Position numbers and translations under genes: made by a program. Positions 1-10,716 of a stretch of DNA of 64,000 nucleotides are shown in pieces (within the stretch, counting starts at the first letter, position 1; the number at the start of each line of letters is the position of its first letter). Source of the DNA: Sipunculus nudus (Eukaryota; Annelida; Sipuncula; Golfingiida; Sipunculidae); assembly GCA_026874595.1 (NCBI GenBank), contig CM049308.1:91083624-91147623 (forward strand), written 5' to 3'. The notes below the pieces were generated by a model. That model searched no databases. It was given only the letters and a program-made list of their open reading frames with translations, and was not told where the DNA came from.

Positions 1-273
1 GGGGTACACGTGAAAGCCGGTGATAAGATTCTGAAGGATCCAGAGAAGACATCTTGTGTAACTGACATCTTGGTCGATCCTCTCTACCTCGAAAATTTAT
101 CCATCCATATAGTTTGTGTGACACATGCATATTTAAGTCTAATGAAGGCCTCGCTCTGCGTTAGAGGTTTGCCAAAGCAAAGGATTTTCGTAAAATTGTG
201 TTGTAATCGTGCTGTTACATCCACAGCCACAACAAAACTCCTTGACCGAAACCTGGAAGATCTCTAAGGCCTT

Positions 274-1142
274 TCACCTGTCCCGACATAACCTATTTAT
301 GCTGGTCAAGGTTTTTCTAGGAATCGTCTCTGGATGCAACCTTTTGTGCAGTATGACGGTCCCCTGCACGACTGCACTTAGGTTTCCAGGAGCTAAAGCG
401 ATCCTGGAGTAGAACACTCGCCAGATAGTAGCGAGCCCCAGTTCCAAATGCGCATTCATCTTTGCGCCTTGCACTTGAGTGCCTGTAGTTATAGGCATCT
501 TGTGCAAGGCTACTCTGGTTACCAAGATAAGGTCTCATTAAATGTTCTTGAAGAGAAAGAGCCTCAACAGCCAGAACGATGTATGGCAGTGGCCCTATGT
601 GCTCTGCTCCATGTATAATTCCAGTTTGTGGTAGATTCAGGGACTATGAAGGTGCAAAACGCCTGACCAAGGCCAGAACTGGCAAACACGCCAGAATCAG
701 ACTGTCTGCCGTAAGCCCCAGTGTTCACACACAGGAACCTGCAATGGGCATCAGCTAGGGCCATAAGCATTACAGTAAAGTGCCCGTATAATTGTAAAAG
801 AGAGACCCAATATTATTGAGAGATTTGATAACATGTTTTCGAGGGTTGGCCAGATATTGCAAAACAAAATACCAATTTGAGAGCAAGTTTGGAGCCTTGT
901 CTGAAGCTATCTCTGAGCCTTAGGTTCCTTGCTACGTGAGACAAATACCCTACCCTCCAGTAACAGTTTAAGTGGCGCAAAGCACTAGCTCTATCTTTGT
1001 GCCAAAAGTTTGCAGAGCAATTCGATAAGAGTATTAGAATGAAGTTGCCAAATGTCAAAGAAAATCTCCTGAGTGGCAGACTATTGCAGATTACTTTGAT
1101 AACCGGTAAAATTACCTTATGCATGTGGTGCCCTTGATGCAA
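274..1142 (-). pseudogene. HARBI1-like Harbinger transposase, decayed
   Basis: Harbinger transposases cut and rejoin element ends with a DDE catalytic core. In gene order the minus strand shows a helical N-terminal part (about 1090-830), GSLFYNYTGT followed after a frameshift by LMALADAHCRFLCV and NTGAYGRQSDSGVFASSGLG (770-600), then GPLPYIVLAVEAFSLQEHLM (about 590-535, other frame), YNYRHSSARR, ECAFG, and IWRVFYSRIALAPG with TVILHKRLHPETIPRKTL (to 274). These match the order of HARBI1 blocks. About 50 residues that should carry the first catalytic Asp (the IDGKH block) are missing between the N-terminal part and GSLFYNY. The second motif has Asn where VDTGAYG is expected, and at least three frameshifts are needed. 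Family assignment is confident; activity is excluded. Confidence 0.75.
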
Positions 1143-1239
1143 AACATGTAGCAGTTCTATGTCATTTCAACATATGAAAATGTGTACATTTTTAGATAGA
1201 AAGGAAACCTGTGCTCATGAGAAAGAAATACTTGTACTC

Positions 1240-1855
1240 ACACTAACTAATGGCGTCTTGCGCACACGTTGAGTGTGAAATCCAGGTTGGTGCACACCCA
1301 ACGGAACCGGTCAATTGTTTTTATATGCAGCCTGCCCAGACTTTGTCTTCTTAAGCTTGCCTAGGTGTGTCCTGAGACTTTTATACCAGACTATAAGCTC
1401 TGTAACGTCTTTCCCCTATCGTCAGCCTTCTGTTGCCTCAGGGATTCCTTCCTCTGTATATTCCTATATTTGGTTATTCTTTTATATAATACATATCGGG
1501 GTGCTCTGAGCTATTCGACTATGGAGTCCTCTTCTTCGTTTGTGAGGTTTGGTGAAACCTGTTCCTTTCTTCTCCTCTTCTTTTGGGTTTCGGGCTCAGA
1601 CACCTCAGAGGCAGTAGTTGACTCATGCAGCATCTGATGGCGTCCAAGGCCACGACCAGCACTTCTGGAGGGGTTGTAGGGCATTTGTGGCCTGTTGCTT
1701 ACCATCACCTTGGCTAACGACATCTTCTCCTTCACCTTGGGCAGCATGCGCTCCACCATCAGGTCCACCACCACCACGAAAACAGGACCTTCTTCAGTAG
1801 TCCTGGCACCTTTGCTTTTCATTGCTCTTGGCCTTGCGCACTTTTTTGGAGGCAT
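1240..1855 (-). pseudogene. MADF/Myb-SANT-like DNA-binding protein of Harbinger element, decayed
   Basis: This partner protein binds element DNA and helps recruit the transposase. The start is placed at the ATG on 1855-1853 (MPPKKCARPRAMKSK, basic), although the frame stays open to 2068. A KKRRRKEQVS basic patch precedes the domain. The MADF-type domain begins LTNEEEDSIVE, where the expected Trp codon is TAG (1511-1513). It continues LRAPRYVLYKRITKYR and, after a one-base loss near 1404, VTELIVWYKSLRTHLGKLKK then TKSGQAAYK (about 1403-1318). A further frame change gives DRFRWVCTNLDF (to about 1280). Reading the domain therefore needs one nonsense and two frameshift corrections. The rest of the protein is not recognisable. 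The gene sits directly upstream of the transposase relic on the same strand. Confidence 0.65.
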
Positions 1856-1859
1856 GATG

Positions 1860-3720
1860 TCTTGTGCCTGTTGAGTAGTCTTTCTTAAATCGAATTGTTC
1901 ACCATTCTGCGTCTCTAACACAATGAGACACTGCAAGCCCAAAATATATAGGCAGGCTGAAGAGGCACTATAGGTAGCTGCAAGGAGGCAGAAGCATTGC
2001 CCATGGTGGCTCAATGGTTGCCCTCGTCGCCGAATGGAGGTACAGCTGTCGCCACAGTCATCGCTCAATGCACGCTATTGGTAGCTAAAAGGAGGCGCAA
2101 GGGAATCAGAATCATGACCAGATTGACTGGAAATTTTGCAGCAGAACGCATCTATTACCTAGCGACCATTAGGTGCCCACTATGTCTCCATTCTGCAACC
2201 ATGGCAATGCGTATGCCTCCCTTTGAGCATCCCACCTCCTTGGCGACATCTGTGCGATTGTTATGAACATGTTCAAAAATTCATGGCGTCCATGGCGAAG
2301 TCTTAAACTCGTGTGTACCACCTTTGAAAGACCTAAGCAACCATTCTGCCTTCTTTTAGCCTCAAACGACGACCTGGTAAATGTTGTGGTTGAGCACTGG
2401 AGGCACAAAGGTCGCCATCTTAAAGGTCAATATCTTAATTGTACAGACCAGCAAAGAAGATTTACAAAGAAAAAGTACAATATACTGTTTTGCTCATATT
2501 CAGAAACGTATTCGAATTAGAGGTTTGGAGGACCACAGGAGATATAGTCATTTCATAATGTACACAGCTGCATTTTAAGCTCGGGCACGTACTATGGCAT
2601 TAATCATAGAAATTATATTTGATATATCAGTCATACTGAACATTGCACATCAATGTGACCTTTATCTAGCGAAATTCAAAAGACAGAGCGATGAGACTGT
2701 GGGGGAAAGGGGTTACTCTGCTCTTAGAAGATAACTTTGCTGAGAAACTAAACTAATTTTAAAGTATGTGGAGATTTAATTTTTCTACATACCCTTGGCA
2801 AAAACTATTTCCAAACAGTGCCATTGTGGTCCATGTTTAGATTCAAGATCTTTGGAGAAGAGTCAAACATACAATAGCAAGGAGAAGAAAACACTCAGAA
2901 AAACTGCAAAGCTATCTTTCAAGCCACAGACTATGCCTGAAACCCTTAGTTAACCTAAAATAGGTTAATATCAGCAAGCTCCTTCAAAAAGACTGAAATA
3001 TCTGAATAATCTATCCTCTGCAAAAAAAAGTAAAAAAAAAAAAAAATATAGTTCCACTGCCAAATGTAAAGGCAACTTGTTGGCTTGGTTCCATCCTGCA
3101 AGTTGTTCGCCCATCTGAGGCATGCAATATGGTAAAGATTTTCAGATTTGACTGCAGTGAGGACAGTGTTCAGAAAATGCAACTGCAGAGCACAGCCAGT
3201 TGATTGTGAATGATTTTTTACTAAAAATGGAATAATATATGCTTAATATACGAAGACGGTCTGTACAAGAAGACAGACGACATATCATCTTTCCAGTAGT
3301 TTCCTGCTGAGGACTCCCGTCGGAGCTTCCAATGAACACATGTTAAAAACGCAAAAAGTTATCGCATATGATATGTATTTCTGCGTTTAATTAAATAGGG
3401 AATTGTCCTAGGAACTGGGAAAATATCAGAAATGTGCAGAAACAGGGTAGATACATATTTAAATGGATAGCGTTAAACATTACAAAGCGGGCTGCAGAAT
3501 AGGTCGGTCTAGCCGTAAGCCAAAATGATGTTTTCGTAATTTATGCGCGTTTTCACGCAAAGTTGGTCCACAAAAAGTGCTCCAAACGTAAACGGTGGAT
3601 ACAGCCTGTTTTCTCTGTCAAGGCTACTGTTAGTGATCCTTGTAGTGTTTGGTGAATTTATGATAATGTTCATTTTCGAGGTGGTAAAATGGCGCATTAT
3701 CTGGAAAGTGTCACAGGCAG
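1860..3720. other. No supported gene
   Basis: Moderately AT-rich sequence with an A-rich stretch (3023-3047). Short open frames exist on both strands but show no recognisable domain or splice structure. The part near 1980-2480 could be the 5' end of the Harbinger element, but no inverted repeat was found. Confidence 0.5.
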
Positions 3721-3738
3721 ACACGGTTGCCGCTTGTT

Positions 3739-3757
3739 TGGGGGGGGGGGGGGGGCA
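3739..3757. repeat. Poly-G run
   Basis: Uninterrupted G homopolymer of about 19 bases next to the tRNA-like segment. Similar G or C runs recur at 4429, 18761, 30448, 43591, 55892, 57590, 57617 and 57750. Confidence 0.9.
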
Positions 3758-3769
3758 AAACGAGGAGAG

Positions 3770-3850
3770 ATCGATATGGGAGAGTTCACACGGGATTCGA
3801 ACCGCTGACATGTGCTTTAAAGCATTAGCGCTGTTACCAACATAACCGTC
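3770..3850 (-). repeat. Possible tRNA-derived SINE fragment
   Basis: The minus strand contains GGTTCGAATCC (3803-3793), a perfect match to the RNA polymerase III B box of tRNA genes. About 30 bases upstream is a tRNA D-arm-like TTGGTAACAGC segment. The T stem does not pair fully and the A box is poor, so this is not a functional tRNA gene. A SINE head or old tRNA pseudogene fits best. It is followed on the minus strand by the C run at 3757-3739. Confidence 0.4.
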
Positions 3851-4269
3851 AGAACAAAAGACCTGTCATGTTGCGGTATGTTCATGGAAGCTGGAATCGT
3901 CGATGGTCCCTGTTTAGGTATTGATAAGCTGTTTAAAGCCCCCATCCCCTCCCCCTAATAAAAGGATACACTAGGATTAGCACATTTTTGCAAATAAGGC
4001 TCTTAAGAAAATGACAAAGATTGCGATTATCATACTAATAAACTTTTTTCAGGGCAAAGATGAAGAGGATGATTGGCCAGGCCCATGTTCAAAGAAATTC
4101 GGAATCACCAGAGATTTTATAAATTGTCTGTGATGGGGGAGGGGGGGTTCTTCTGTGTGTGTTTGTGTGTGTGCGAGTGAGAATGAATTGACGAATGAGT
4201 TGGTTTTGGAGGTGTATGAGTGTGTGAAAGAATGTAAGACTGTAAGAGTTGTATGTTGTGAAGTGCATT

Positions 4270-5760
4270 GGCAGGTAGATGGGATACGAGTCTATGGATG
4301 ACTGGGTGAGTGTGCGTGCATTTCATTACTGGTATGGGAAATGTAAGTCAGAGCTGACCAAGGCACGAAAGAAAATTATGAGGCATGTGTTTCTGAATTG
4401 CGCGTTTCATTTGCCGGGGAATGGAAGGGGGGGGGGGGGGCAGAGTCTGTTTGTGAAAGTAGTGTGGAGGTTATGTCTGAACGGGAGAAGAAGCTGGTTG
4501 AGATGATGACGAAGTAGGAGATGGATGAACATGTGAAAGTAAGGAGAGTGTGATGTGAGACATTTTAGAAGGAAGGTTGGCAGAAGAGAGAGTGTGACTG
4601 CAGAATTGACGGGTAAGCTGAATGAGAAGGATAGCCGATTTTTTTAACTTGAGGCCAAGTTGAGTGAATGTGAGGGTGAGTGTGCGAGAGTGAAGAGTGA
4701 GCTTGATGACTTGTATGTGGATGCATTGGTGGAAGTGAATGCGCAGTGTGAAAGGTACGCATGTCTGAGAAGTAAGTATGACGCTGCAAGAAACGCACTC
4801 TGGTATAGGAATAGTGCCTGTGAAAGTCTAGTGTGAACGACAAGCTGTTATATCTAAGTGAGAGTGCGTGATTTGGAGAATGACAAGTGTATGTTAGAAG
4901 AAAGGTTGGTAGATTTGGTGCGAAGTGACTGTGTGCGTCGTTCCTAGGGGGGTATGTATACGGGTGAGATCAGAGGAGTGGATATGGGGCTGATTGGTAG
5001 CGGAATGAATGCGAGCAAGTGTGAGTCTATTGTGTGATGCGGATTCGAGGGGGAGGTAGTGGAAGGTGATGTCCCCCTCCGACGGTGTGGAAAATTTTGA
5101 TAAACTATGTATAGTACTGCATTCTGGTGCATTTTTGGTGTCATTTATTGGTCAATGCTTATTTAGTAAAACAGTACCTCCTTGTAAAGAGATTGTTAAG
5201 CGTGTGCAGGACATGTTTATTAAATAAGCACATAAAGAGTACTATGAGTGCTAGGGCTGCTGCAGGTAAGAACATCTGTGAGTTGTTGTATGACAACAGG
5301 AGGGGTATTGCCGCAAGTGTTGAATAAATGGAATGGGATGAGTGACAGTGAGCGTTTGAGATGTTTTTATGACCCGCACTACATTGTTGGTTTACCGGGA
5401 AGACAGGTGTGACTCTGTGTAAGTGGTAGTATGATATTTGGTGAGAGTGCCGTGCGTGGTATTGCGAAACGGTGTAAGAGTCAGAAGGGTGAGAGTGGAA
5501 CTGAACGAATGGTCAGAACGGTATGCAAGGCTGTGAAAGATAGAGTGTGTGAAAAGAGTGGAAAGCCTGTGTGATTTCGCGAGTTTGTGCGTGTGAGAGA
5601 TGGGAAGGGACATTTACCCCTTGCACCATTCAGAGGGAACAGATTTAATATAGTTTAGAATATAGGTGCAGGGGTATATTCTCTTTACCCATTGTGGTGC
5701 GAGTTTTTTGAGAGCGTGAAAGATGAGAAGGGAACCGGTTATCGTTTACTGTTTATGTAA
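4270..5760 (+). pseudogene. Relic of an unidentified coiled-coil protein with conserved-looking C-terminal domain
   Basis: Successive plus-strand frames read like decayed protein. At 4279-4420: DDWVSVRAFHYWYGKCKSEL. From 4648 to 4836 there is an open 62-codon helical stretch (LEAKLSECEGECARVKSELD, then KYDAARNALWYRNSACESLV). At 4863-4945: VRDLENDKCMLEERLVDLVR. From 5314 to 5760 a single frame of 149 codons reads NKWNGMSDSERLRCFYDPHY, IVGLPGR, ERMVRTVCKAVKDRVCEKSG, FREFVRVRDGKGHLPLAPFR, GNRFNIV, GAGVYSLYPLWCEFFESVKD and ends at TAA 5758-5760. It is interrupted only by TGA at 5410, TGA at 5572 and TAG at 5656. The two TGA sites could be CGA or TGG originally. The segment resembles the C-terminal part of uncharacterised transposon-associated proteins, but I cannot name the family. 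AT-rich sequence follows immediately, as after a gene end. Confidence 0.45.
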
Positions 5761-5764
5761 TTAA

Positions 5765-7020
5765 ATTTTATAATCTTTTTTATTAAAATATTGTAGTGTG
5801 TGATCATGTGATATTTTGTTAAAAACCAAAATTTCTGTAAAATTAGAGCCAGATAAATAGTTTTTCCTTGCAATCATTTCCTACATTTAATCTTGAAATA
5901 ATCTACTATTGAATTATCTTTTATTCAAAATACAAGTATGAGTATGTATAGTCCTAGGACTTTGTTTAAAATACCATATTCAATACGTTTTATATATAGA
6001 ACACTTTGTATGGAACATAAAGCAATTTTTTTAAAGTTGCAACCTGTTTTTGTCATGTATATGAGTAATTTTGTACGTCAGTATAACCTCATTGTATATA
6101 TAAATAGTTTGCGTAAAACTTTTGTATGTGTGATATTTTGCTTATAATCTTTGCCACTCCTACTATATACATGAAGTGTGGAACACTTTTTTTGGAAAGC
6201 AATTACATCTGAATTTTTAAAGTTTGTATCATGTTTATGGTATATATGTACTAGTTTTTGTACTTTAAACATTTTTTTATTAAGTGATACCCTTCACCTT
6301 TCCTATATACAAGTTTTTTTTTTTTAATTTATTAGGTGTTCTTTTAATGCCAAAATAAAAAAAAAGTATGGTTCTCATGCACTTTTTTCAGAAATCAATA
6401 CGGGCGGGTGTTTTTTTTTTTTTTTTTTATTTATATTTATTATTATTTTTTTTTTTGTTGGTATGTTTCGATAAAAATGTCAAATGATAAGGGAAAAGCA
6501 TGAAAATAACATATTTATTTTGCTAAAAAAGTAAAAGCACTGCATAACAAAGGAAATTGTATGATTTTATCTTCTTGAAAGAAATGTCCGAGCGGCTCAA
6601 CATTGGTAAGTTTCTATTGAAAATCAAAATAAAAAAAATTGATGCGGGGGTTTAAAATTGATGCGGCGGGCGCACTGAGAACAATTTACCTTTTATTTTG
6701 TTTGGCCTAACATTGACAACCTTTTTTTTGGCAGGAAACGTTTCATTGTTTTGTATACTTCTATTTATATTTTCACTTCAACGTTCACCTTAACTTAATA
6801 AGGCAAGGTATATATATTAGACTTTGTTTAAAGAATTTTAAAATATTCTTTTAAATATATGACATCTGATTCTGAATTTTTCAATAAGCCTTATATTTTG
6901 TAACAATATAACAATATGTTGGTCCCGTTATATTATGAAAGGCTTTTGTGTTGTTACTCTGCTTGTTCTGCCATTATTTGTGATGTTTAATTATTTTATG
7001 CAGTGATGCTTATTTCTGAT
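5765..7020. other. AT-rich stretch without a gene
   Basis: Very AT-rich sequence with T runs around 6308, 6411-6430 and 6450. It may include the 3' untranslated part of the relic upstream. No domain-bearing frame is visible. Confidence 0.5.
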
Positions 7021-7023
7021 AAA

Positions 7024-7800
7024 TATGTAAAGTATAATTTGTTTTGTTTTATCTTTTGTTCTTCATGTTGACATTCGGGCGGTGCTAAGTACCAAATCAT
7101 TTAAGTAAATATGATTTTTTTTTTTTACATTTAGGAAAGACACCACAGAGGTGCCAAGTACCATGATACATTGCTTCAAAACTAGCGATGAAGAGAGGAT
7201 GGTGGTGGGATCGGACCCAGCACTTGGGGAGTGGGACGTGTACCGGGGGTTGGTTTAGGCCAACATGCCCAGAGGTTCCACCCGATGGGTGGTGACCCGC
7301 CGTTTTTCCCGAAACTGAGTTGAAACTAGTTCTGTTGTCAGCAAAGGGCCCCTGTTAGGAAAGTTTCCCTAACCGTCAGCTGACCCTCCCTGTCGAGACC
7401 CAACAAAGATTGCTGAAGCGTGACCAATACGATAGGCAGTTGGCACTTGGATTAACACAAGGTGTTTTGTGGAGGGGAAACCACTGTTAATGATTATGAT
7501 AGGTTGATTTTTAAATGGTTCCAATAAGTCTTTCTTTTCTGATGTTAACATATCCACTTCACTGTTTTGTTTTATCTTTTGTTCTTCATGTTGACATTTG
7601 GGCGGTGCTAAGTACCAAATCATTTAAGTAAATATGATTTTTCTTTTTACATTCAGGAAAGACACAACTGAGGTGCCAAGTACCAAATCATTCACGTCAA
7701 TATGCTTTATTTATGTTTTGTTATTTATATTTACATTTGGGAAAGACACCATGGCGGTACTAAGTACCAAATCATTGAATTAAATATGATTTTTTTTTTT
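7024..7800 (+). repeat. Interspersed units of about 75 bp ending in CTAAGTACCAAATCATT
   Basis: A unit containing TGACATTYGGGCGGTGCTAA and AGTACCAAATCATTTAAGT recurs near 7065-7120 and 7585-7640. More diverged copies (GGAAAGACACCANNGNGGT...) lie near 7133-7160, 7655-7695 and 7738-7785. The second of these in position order (7133-7160) is cut short exactly where the 400-bp block begins, suggesting that block was inserted into the series. Confidence 0.7.
7160..7561 (+). repeat. 400-bp dispersed block, copy 1
   Basis: Runs from ACCATGATACATTGCTTC to TATCCACTTCA and matches 8198-8603 almost base for base, including GGATGGTGGTGGGATCGGAC and AACACAAGGTGTTTTGTGGA. The few differences are mostly single substitutions plus one or two short indels. 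It has no coding content that I recognise. Confidence 0.9.
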
Positions 7801-8118
7801 GGGTATGTCTGATCTGTTTAGAGAGGAAAAATGTCACTTTGATTTGTGATGGAACGACGAAGCATGGCAGACATTCTGAAAGTTTGGGTGTGAGAACAGC
7901 TGCTGGTGAGAGTCTGACAATGAAAAATTGAACTATCTATTTATTTGTATGTGCCGATTCGGTCGTTCCTGTGCGCTAAGTAAACGATCAAACGGCCGAT
8001 TTTCATAGATAGTGTCGGTCTTTGTACGTGCCGCTACACGATTCTCTACCGTGATGGAAAATATGTAATTAAAATAACTAGCCCCACCATAGAATGTATT
8101 TACTCCTACGAATAGTTG

Positions 8119-8222
8119 ATAGAATTATTACACTGTGTTCATGAGAAGAAGATCCTAAGTGTATTTCTTGAATTATCAAAAGCGTTTGACACGATATACC
8201 ATGATATATTGCTTCAAAATTA
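8119..8222 (+). pseudogene. LINE reverse-transcriptase fragment (motif A region)
   Basis: One frame reads CVHEKKILSVFLELSKAFDT then IYHDILLQN and stops at TAG. This matches the block around the first catalytic Asp (LSKAFDT.DHDILL) of Jockey/CR1-group non-LTR reverse transcriptases. It is only about 35 codons long and is flanked by non-LINE sequence. The last codons overlap the start of the second 400-bp block, so that block joins the LINE at HDILLQ. Confidence 0.65.
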
Positions 8223-8603
8223 GGGATGAAGAGAGGATGGTGGTGGGATCGGACCCAGCACTTGGAGAGTGGGACGTGTCCCGGGGGTTTGTTTAGGCCA
8301 ACATGCCCAGAGGTTCCATCCGATGGGTGGTGACCCGCCGTTTCTCCGGAAACTGAGTTGAAACTAGTTCTGTACTCAGTAAAGGGCCCATGTTGGGAAA
8401 ATTTCCCTTACCGTCAGCTGACCCTCCCTGTCGAGACCCAACAAAGATTGCTGAGGCGTGACTAATACGATGGGCAGTTGGCACTTGGATTAACACAAGG
8501 TGTTTTGTGGAGGGGAAACCACTGTTAATGATTTGATAGGTGGATTTTTAGATGGTTCCAATAAGTCTTTCTGTTCATTTCTGATGTTAATATATCCACT
8601 TCA
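8198..8603 (+). repeat. 400-bp dispersed block, copy 2
   Basis: Second copy of the block at 7160-7561, same orientation, start-to-start distance 1038 bp. Copy 2 continues directly from a LINE reverse-transcriptase fragment, copy 1 from an unrelated short repeat. Confidence 0.9.
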
Positions 8604-8721
8604 TTTAAACTGTGTATGTTTTGTTAGCTGACTAGTCTATTTAATTAAACCATACTTGATAATAATAACTATATAAATGAAAAGAAATCTCACCCTTAAA
8701 AATCCAAATCTAATTCAAATT

Positions 8722-10706
8722 AAAACTAGACGACCATAGGTCGAACGCTTGCCGGAAATTGGAAGTGAAACACAGACGGACAAACAGAACATATTGTCGG
8801 TTTTCTATTAATGGAATGACTCTCAGGGACATTGCTGAGAATATGTGGCCCGTTGAATGACATATGAAACAAAAGAACAGGCAAGCAGACAAAGCTGACA
8901 ACAAAAGACGAACAGACAGACATAGTGACTTAGTGAGACAAGATTGACACCAGATGACATAACCTAGTGACTGAGAAGATTCAAAGGAAGAAAATGATTT
9001 ATGTAATTTAGATTTATAGTTTTGGAGGTCTGGCGAATTAATGATAAACTTGGGAGGCTCGACTGTAGCGCCCTCTAGCAGACATATTCCCAAGACGACA
9101 AATGCGTTTCGTATTATTAGTGTATGACATGAGATGTCCCAGTTTCAAAAGGATTCCTTCAAAGCTGTGGCCTGTAGAATGCTATATGTAAGGCGTAAGA
9201 ACCAGCAAGCAGGCGACTTTGAGGATAACGGACAAACAGATGGACACACTGACAAAGTGACAGAAGATTGAAACCAGATGCCTTAATCAGGTTATGGAGA
9301 AGACTCAAAGGAAGAAAATAAGCTATAGTTTATGTAACTGAGGCTTTGGGTGTAGAGATATGGCCAATACAATGGTATGTGTGTGAGGGTCGTGTGCAGC
9401 GCCCACTAGTGGCCATATCCGGAAAATGAAAAATTTATTTCTAGATATTAGTGTAAGACATAAGATGTAATAGTTTCAAAAGGATTCCGTCAAAGCTGTG
9501 GCCTATAGAATGCTATATGTGAGACGCAAGAGCCAACAAGCAGGCGAATTTGAGGACAACTGACAAACAGACGAAAACACTGACAAAGTGACTCAAGATT
9601 GAGTCCAGATGACTACTCCAGGTTATGGAGAAGACTCAAAGGAAGAAAAAAAGCTACAGTTTATGTAACTGAGGTTTATAGTTTTTGAGATATTGCCAAA
9701 GCATGATATGTTGGGAGAGGTTCGAGTTCAGCGCCCCCTAGCAGCCATATCCGGAAAATGAAAAATTGGTTTCGAGATATTAGTGTAAGACTTAAGATGT
9801 AATAGTTTCAAAAGGATTCCGTCAAAACTGTGGCCTGTAGAATGCTATATGTGAGACGCAAGAGCAAGCAGGCGAATTTGAGGACAACTGACAAACAGAC
9901 AGACACACTGACAAAGTGTCACAAAATTGTGACCAGATGACTACACTAGGTTATGGAGAAGACTCAGAGGAAGAAAATAAGCTATAGTTTATGTAATTGA
10001 GGCTTATAATTTTGGAGATATGGCCAAAATATGATATGTTCGGGAGGTTCGCATCCAGCGCCCCCTAGCGGCCCTATTCAAAAAATGAAAAAACTATTTC
10101 GAGATACTAGTGTAGGACTTATAATATGTCAGTTTCAAAAAGATTCCTGCAATAATGTGGCCTTTGGCGCAAGATGAATGAAATCTCGAAATATCTCTAT
10201 TCACGAGATATTTTACGAGATACTGCAAGACTTGTAATAAAATCTTGTAGTACTAGTTGAATGCTACCTGATGCAAAAAACTAGATCACTCTAGCTTTAA
10301 AACTGACAAAGCTAGAAAAATAAGACCCCTTATTTTCGAATATCATGACTTTTCCCCTAAAATGTGTAACCATGGTTACGGCAAATTTGAGTCAGCTACA
10401 CACCAGATGACAGGCCTTGGAATGACGATTAAAATAAGCTATTGTTGAAGTAGATACGACTAAAAGTCACAAAGATATGAAGAAAAAAACGTTTTGAGAA
10501 CTTTTGACGACCTTGACCTTGACCTTTGACCTATTTTAACCAAAAACAATAGGGCACCTAGAAATTATGTTTTTGATCATCCCTGTAAGTTTCAAGGTGA
10601 TTGTGGCAAAATTGTGGCCAGGAGAGTGCAGACAAACAAACAGACAGACAAACAGACATACGCAACTGACCAACATGCTTGCCGAAATCTTTGATTCCGG
10701 CAAGCA
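8722..10706 (-). mobile_element. Hairpin-ended tandem-repeat element, family D (HINE-like)
   Basis: Read on the minus strand, the element starts at about 10706 with a hairpin (arms 10705-10698 and 10684-10677, GCTTGCCG/CGGCAAGC). Next come a GTCT/GTTT-rich stretch (10661-10630), a TGACC-rich segment (10531-10500), and a tandem array of about 330-bp units. Then follow the matching inverted repeat CCGGCAAGC (8755-8747), a short hairpin (CGACC/GGTCG, 8743-8731) and the terminus TCTAGTTTTA (8730-8721). The 9-bp subterminal inverted repeats at 10697-10705 and 8747-8755 are perfect. This order matches what is described for non-autonomous Helentron-type elements. No protein is encoded. Confidence 0.65.
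8790..10180 (-). repeat. Central tandem array of family D, about four 330-bp units
   Basis: The phrase TTTCAAAAGGATTCC recurs near 9146, 9475 and 9806, with a variant near 10133, giving a period of 327-332 bp. A partial, more diverged unit starts near 8790. Each unit holds a GCGCCC(A/C)CTAG.GGCC block and a GACAAACAGA stretch. Confidence 0.85.
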
Positions 10707-10716
10707 ATAAACAATG
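10706..10716 (+). repeat. 5' target-site duplication of the LINE
   Basis: AATAAACAATG here is repeated exactly at 14363-14373, after the A-rich tail of the LINE. It directly abuts the 5' hairpin of the family D element. Confidence 0.8.

Larger units (their letters stand above)
270..1855 (-). mobile_element. Decayed PIF/Harbinger DNA transposon (both genes)
   Basis: PIF/Harbinger elements carry a DDE transposase (HARBI1-like) and a separate Myb/SANT or MADF-type DNA-binding protein. Both can be read here on the minus strand in head-to-tail order: the MADF-type gene at 1855-1240, then the transposase at 1142-274. Both are broken by stops, frameshifts and a deletion, so the copy is dead. Terminal inverted repeats and target duplications were not identified, so the true ends are unknown and may lie beyond these limits, possibly up to about 2500 and below 270. 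Confidence 0.7.

Noticed and set aside
3770-3850. Functional tRNA gene
   Set aside because: Only the B box is good; the T stem and A box do not fit and no acceptor stem pairs.
4117-5613. His/Ser/Thr-rich minus-strand frames over 4.1-5.6 kb
   Set aside because: Shadow of the plus-strand relic, whose GTG/GAG-rich codons give CAC/CTC on the other strand.
7160-8603. The duplicated 400-bp blocks as LTRs of a small LTR retrotransposon
   Set aside because: No TG...CA ends, primer-binding site or polypurine tract seen, and the interior holds a LINE fragment.
8790-10180. CRISPR-like array
   Set aside because: Units are 330 bp, diverged, with no short repeat-spacer layout, and the sequence is eukaryotic.
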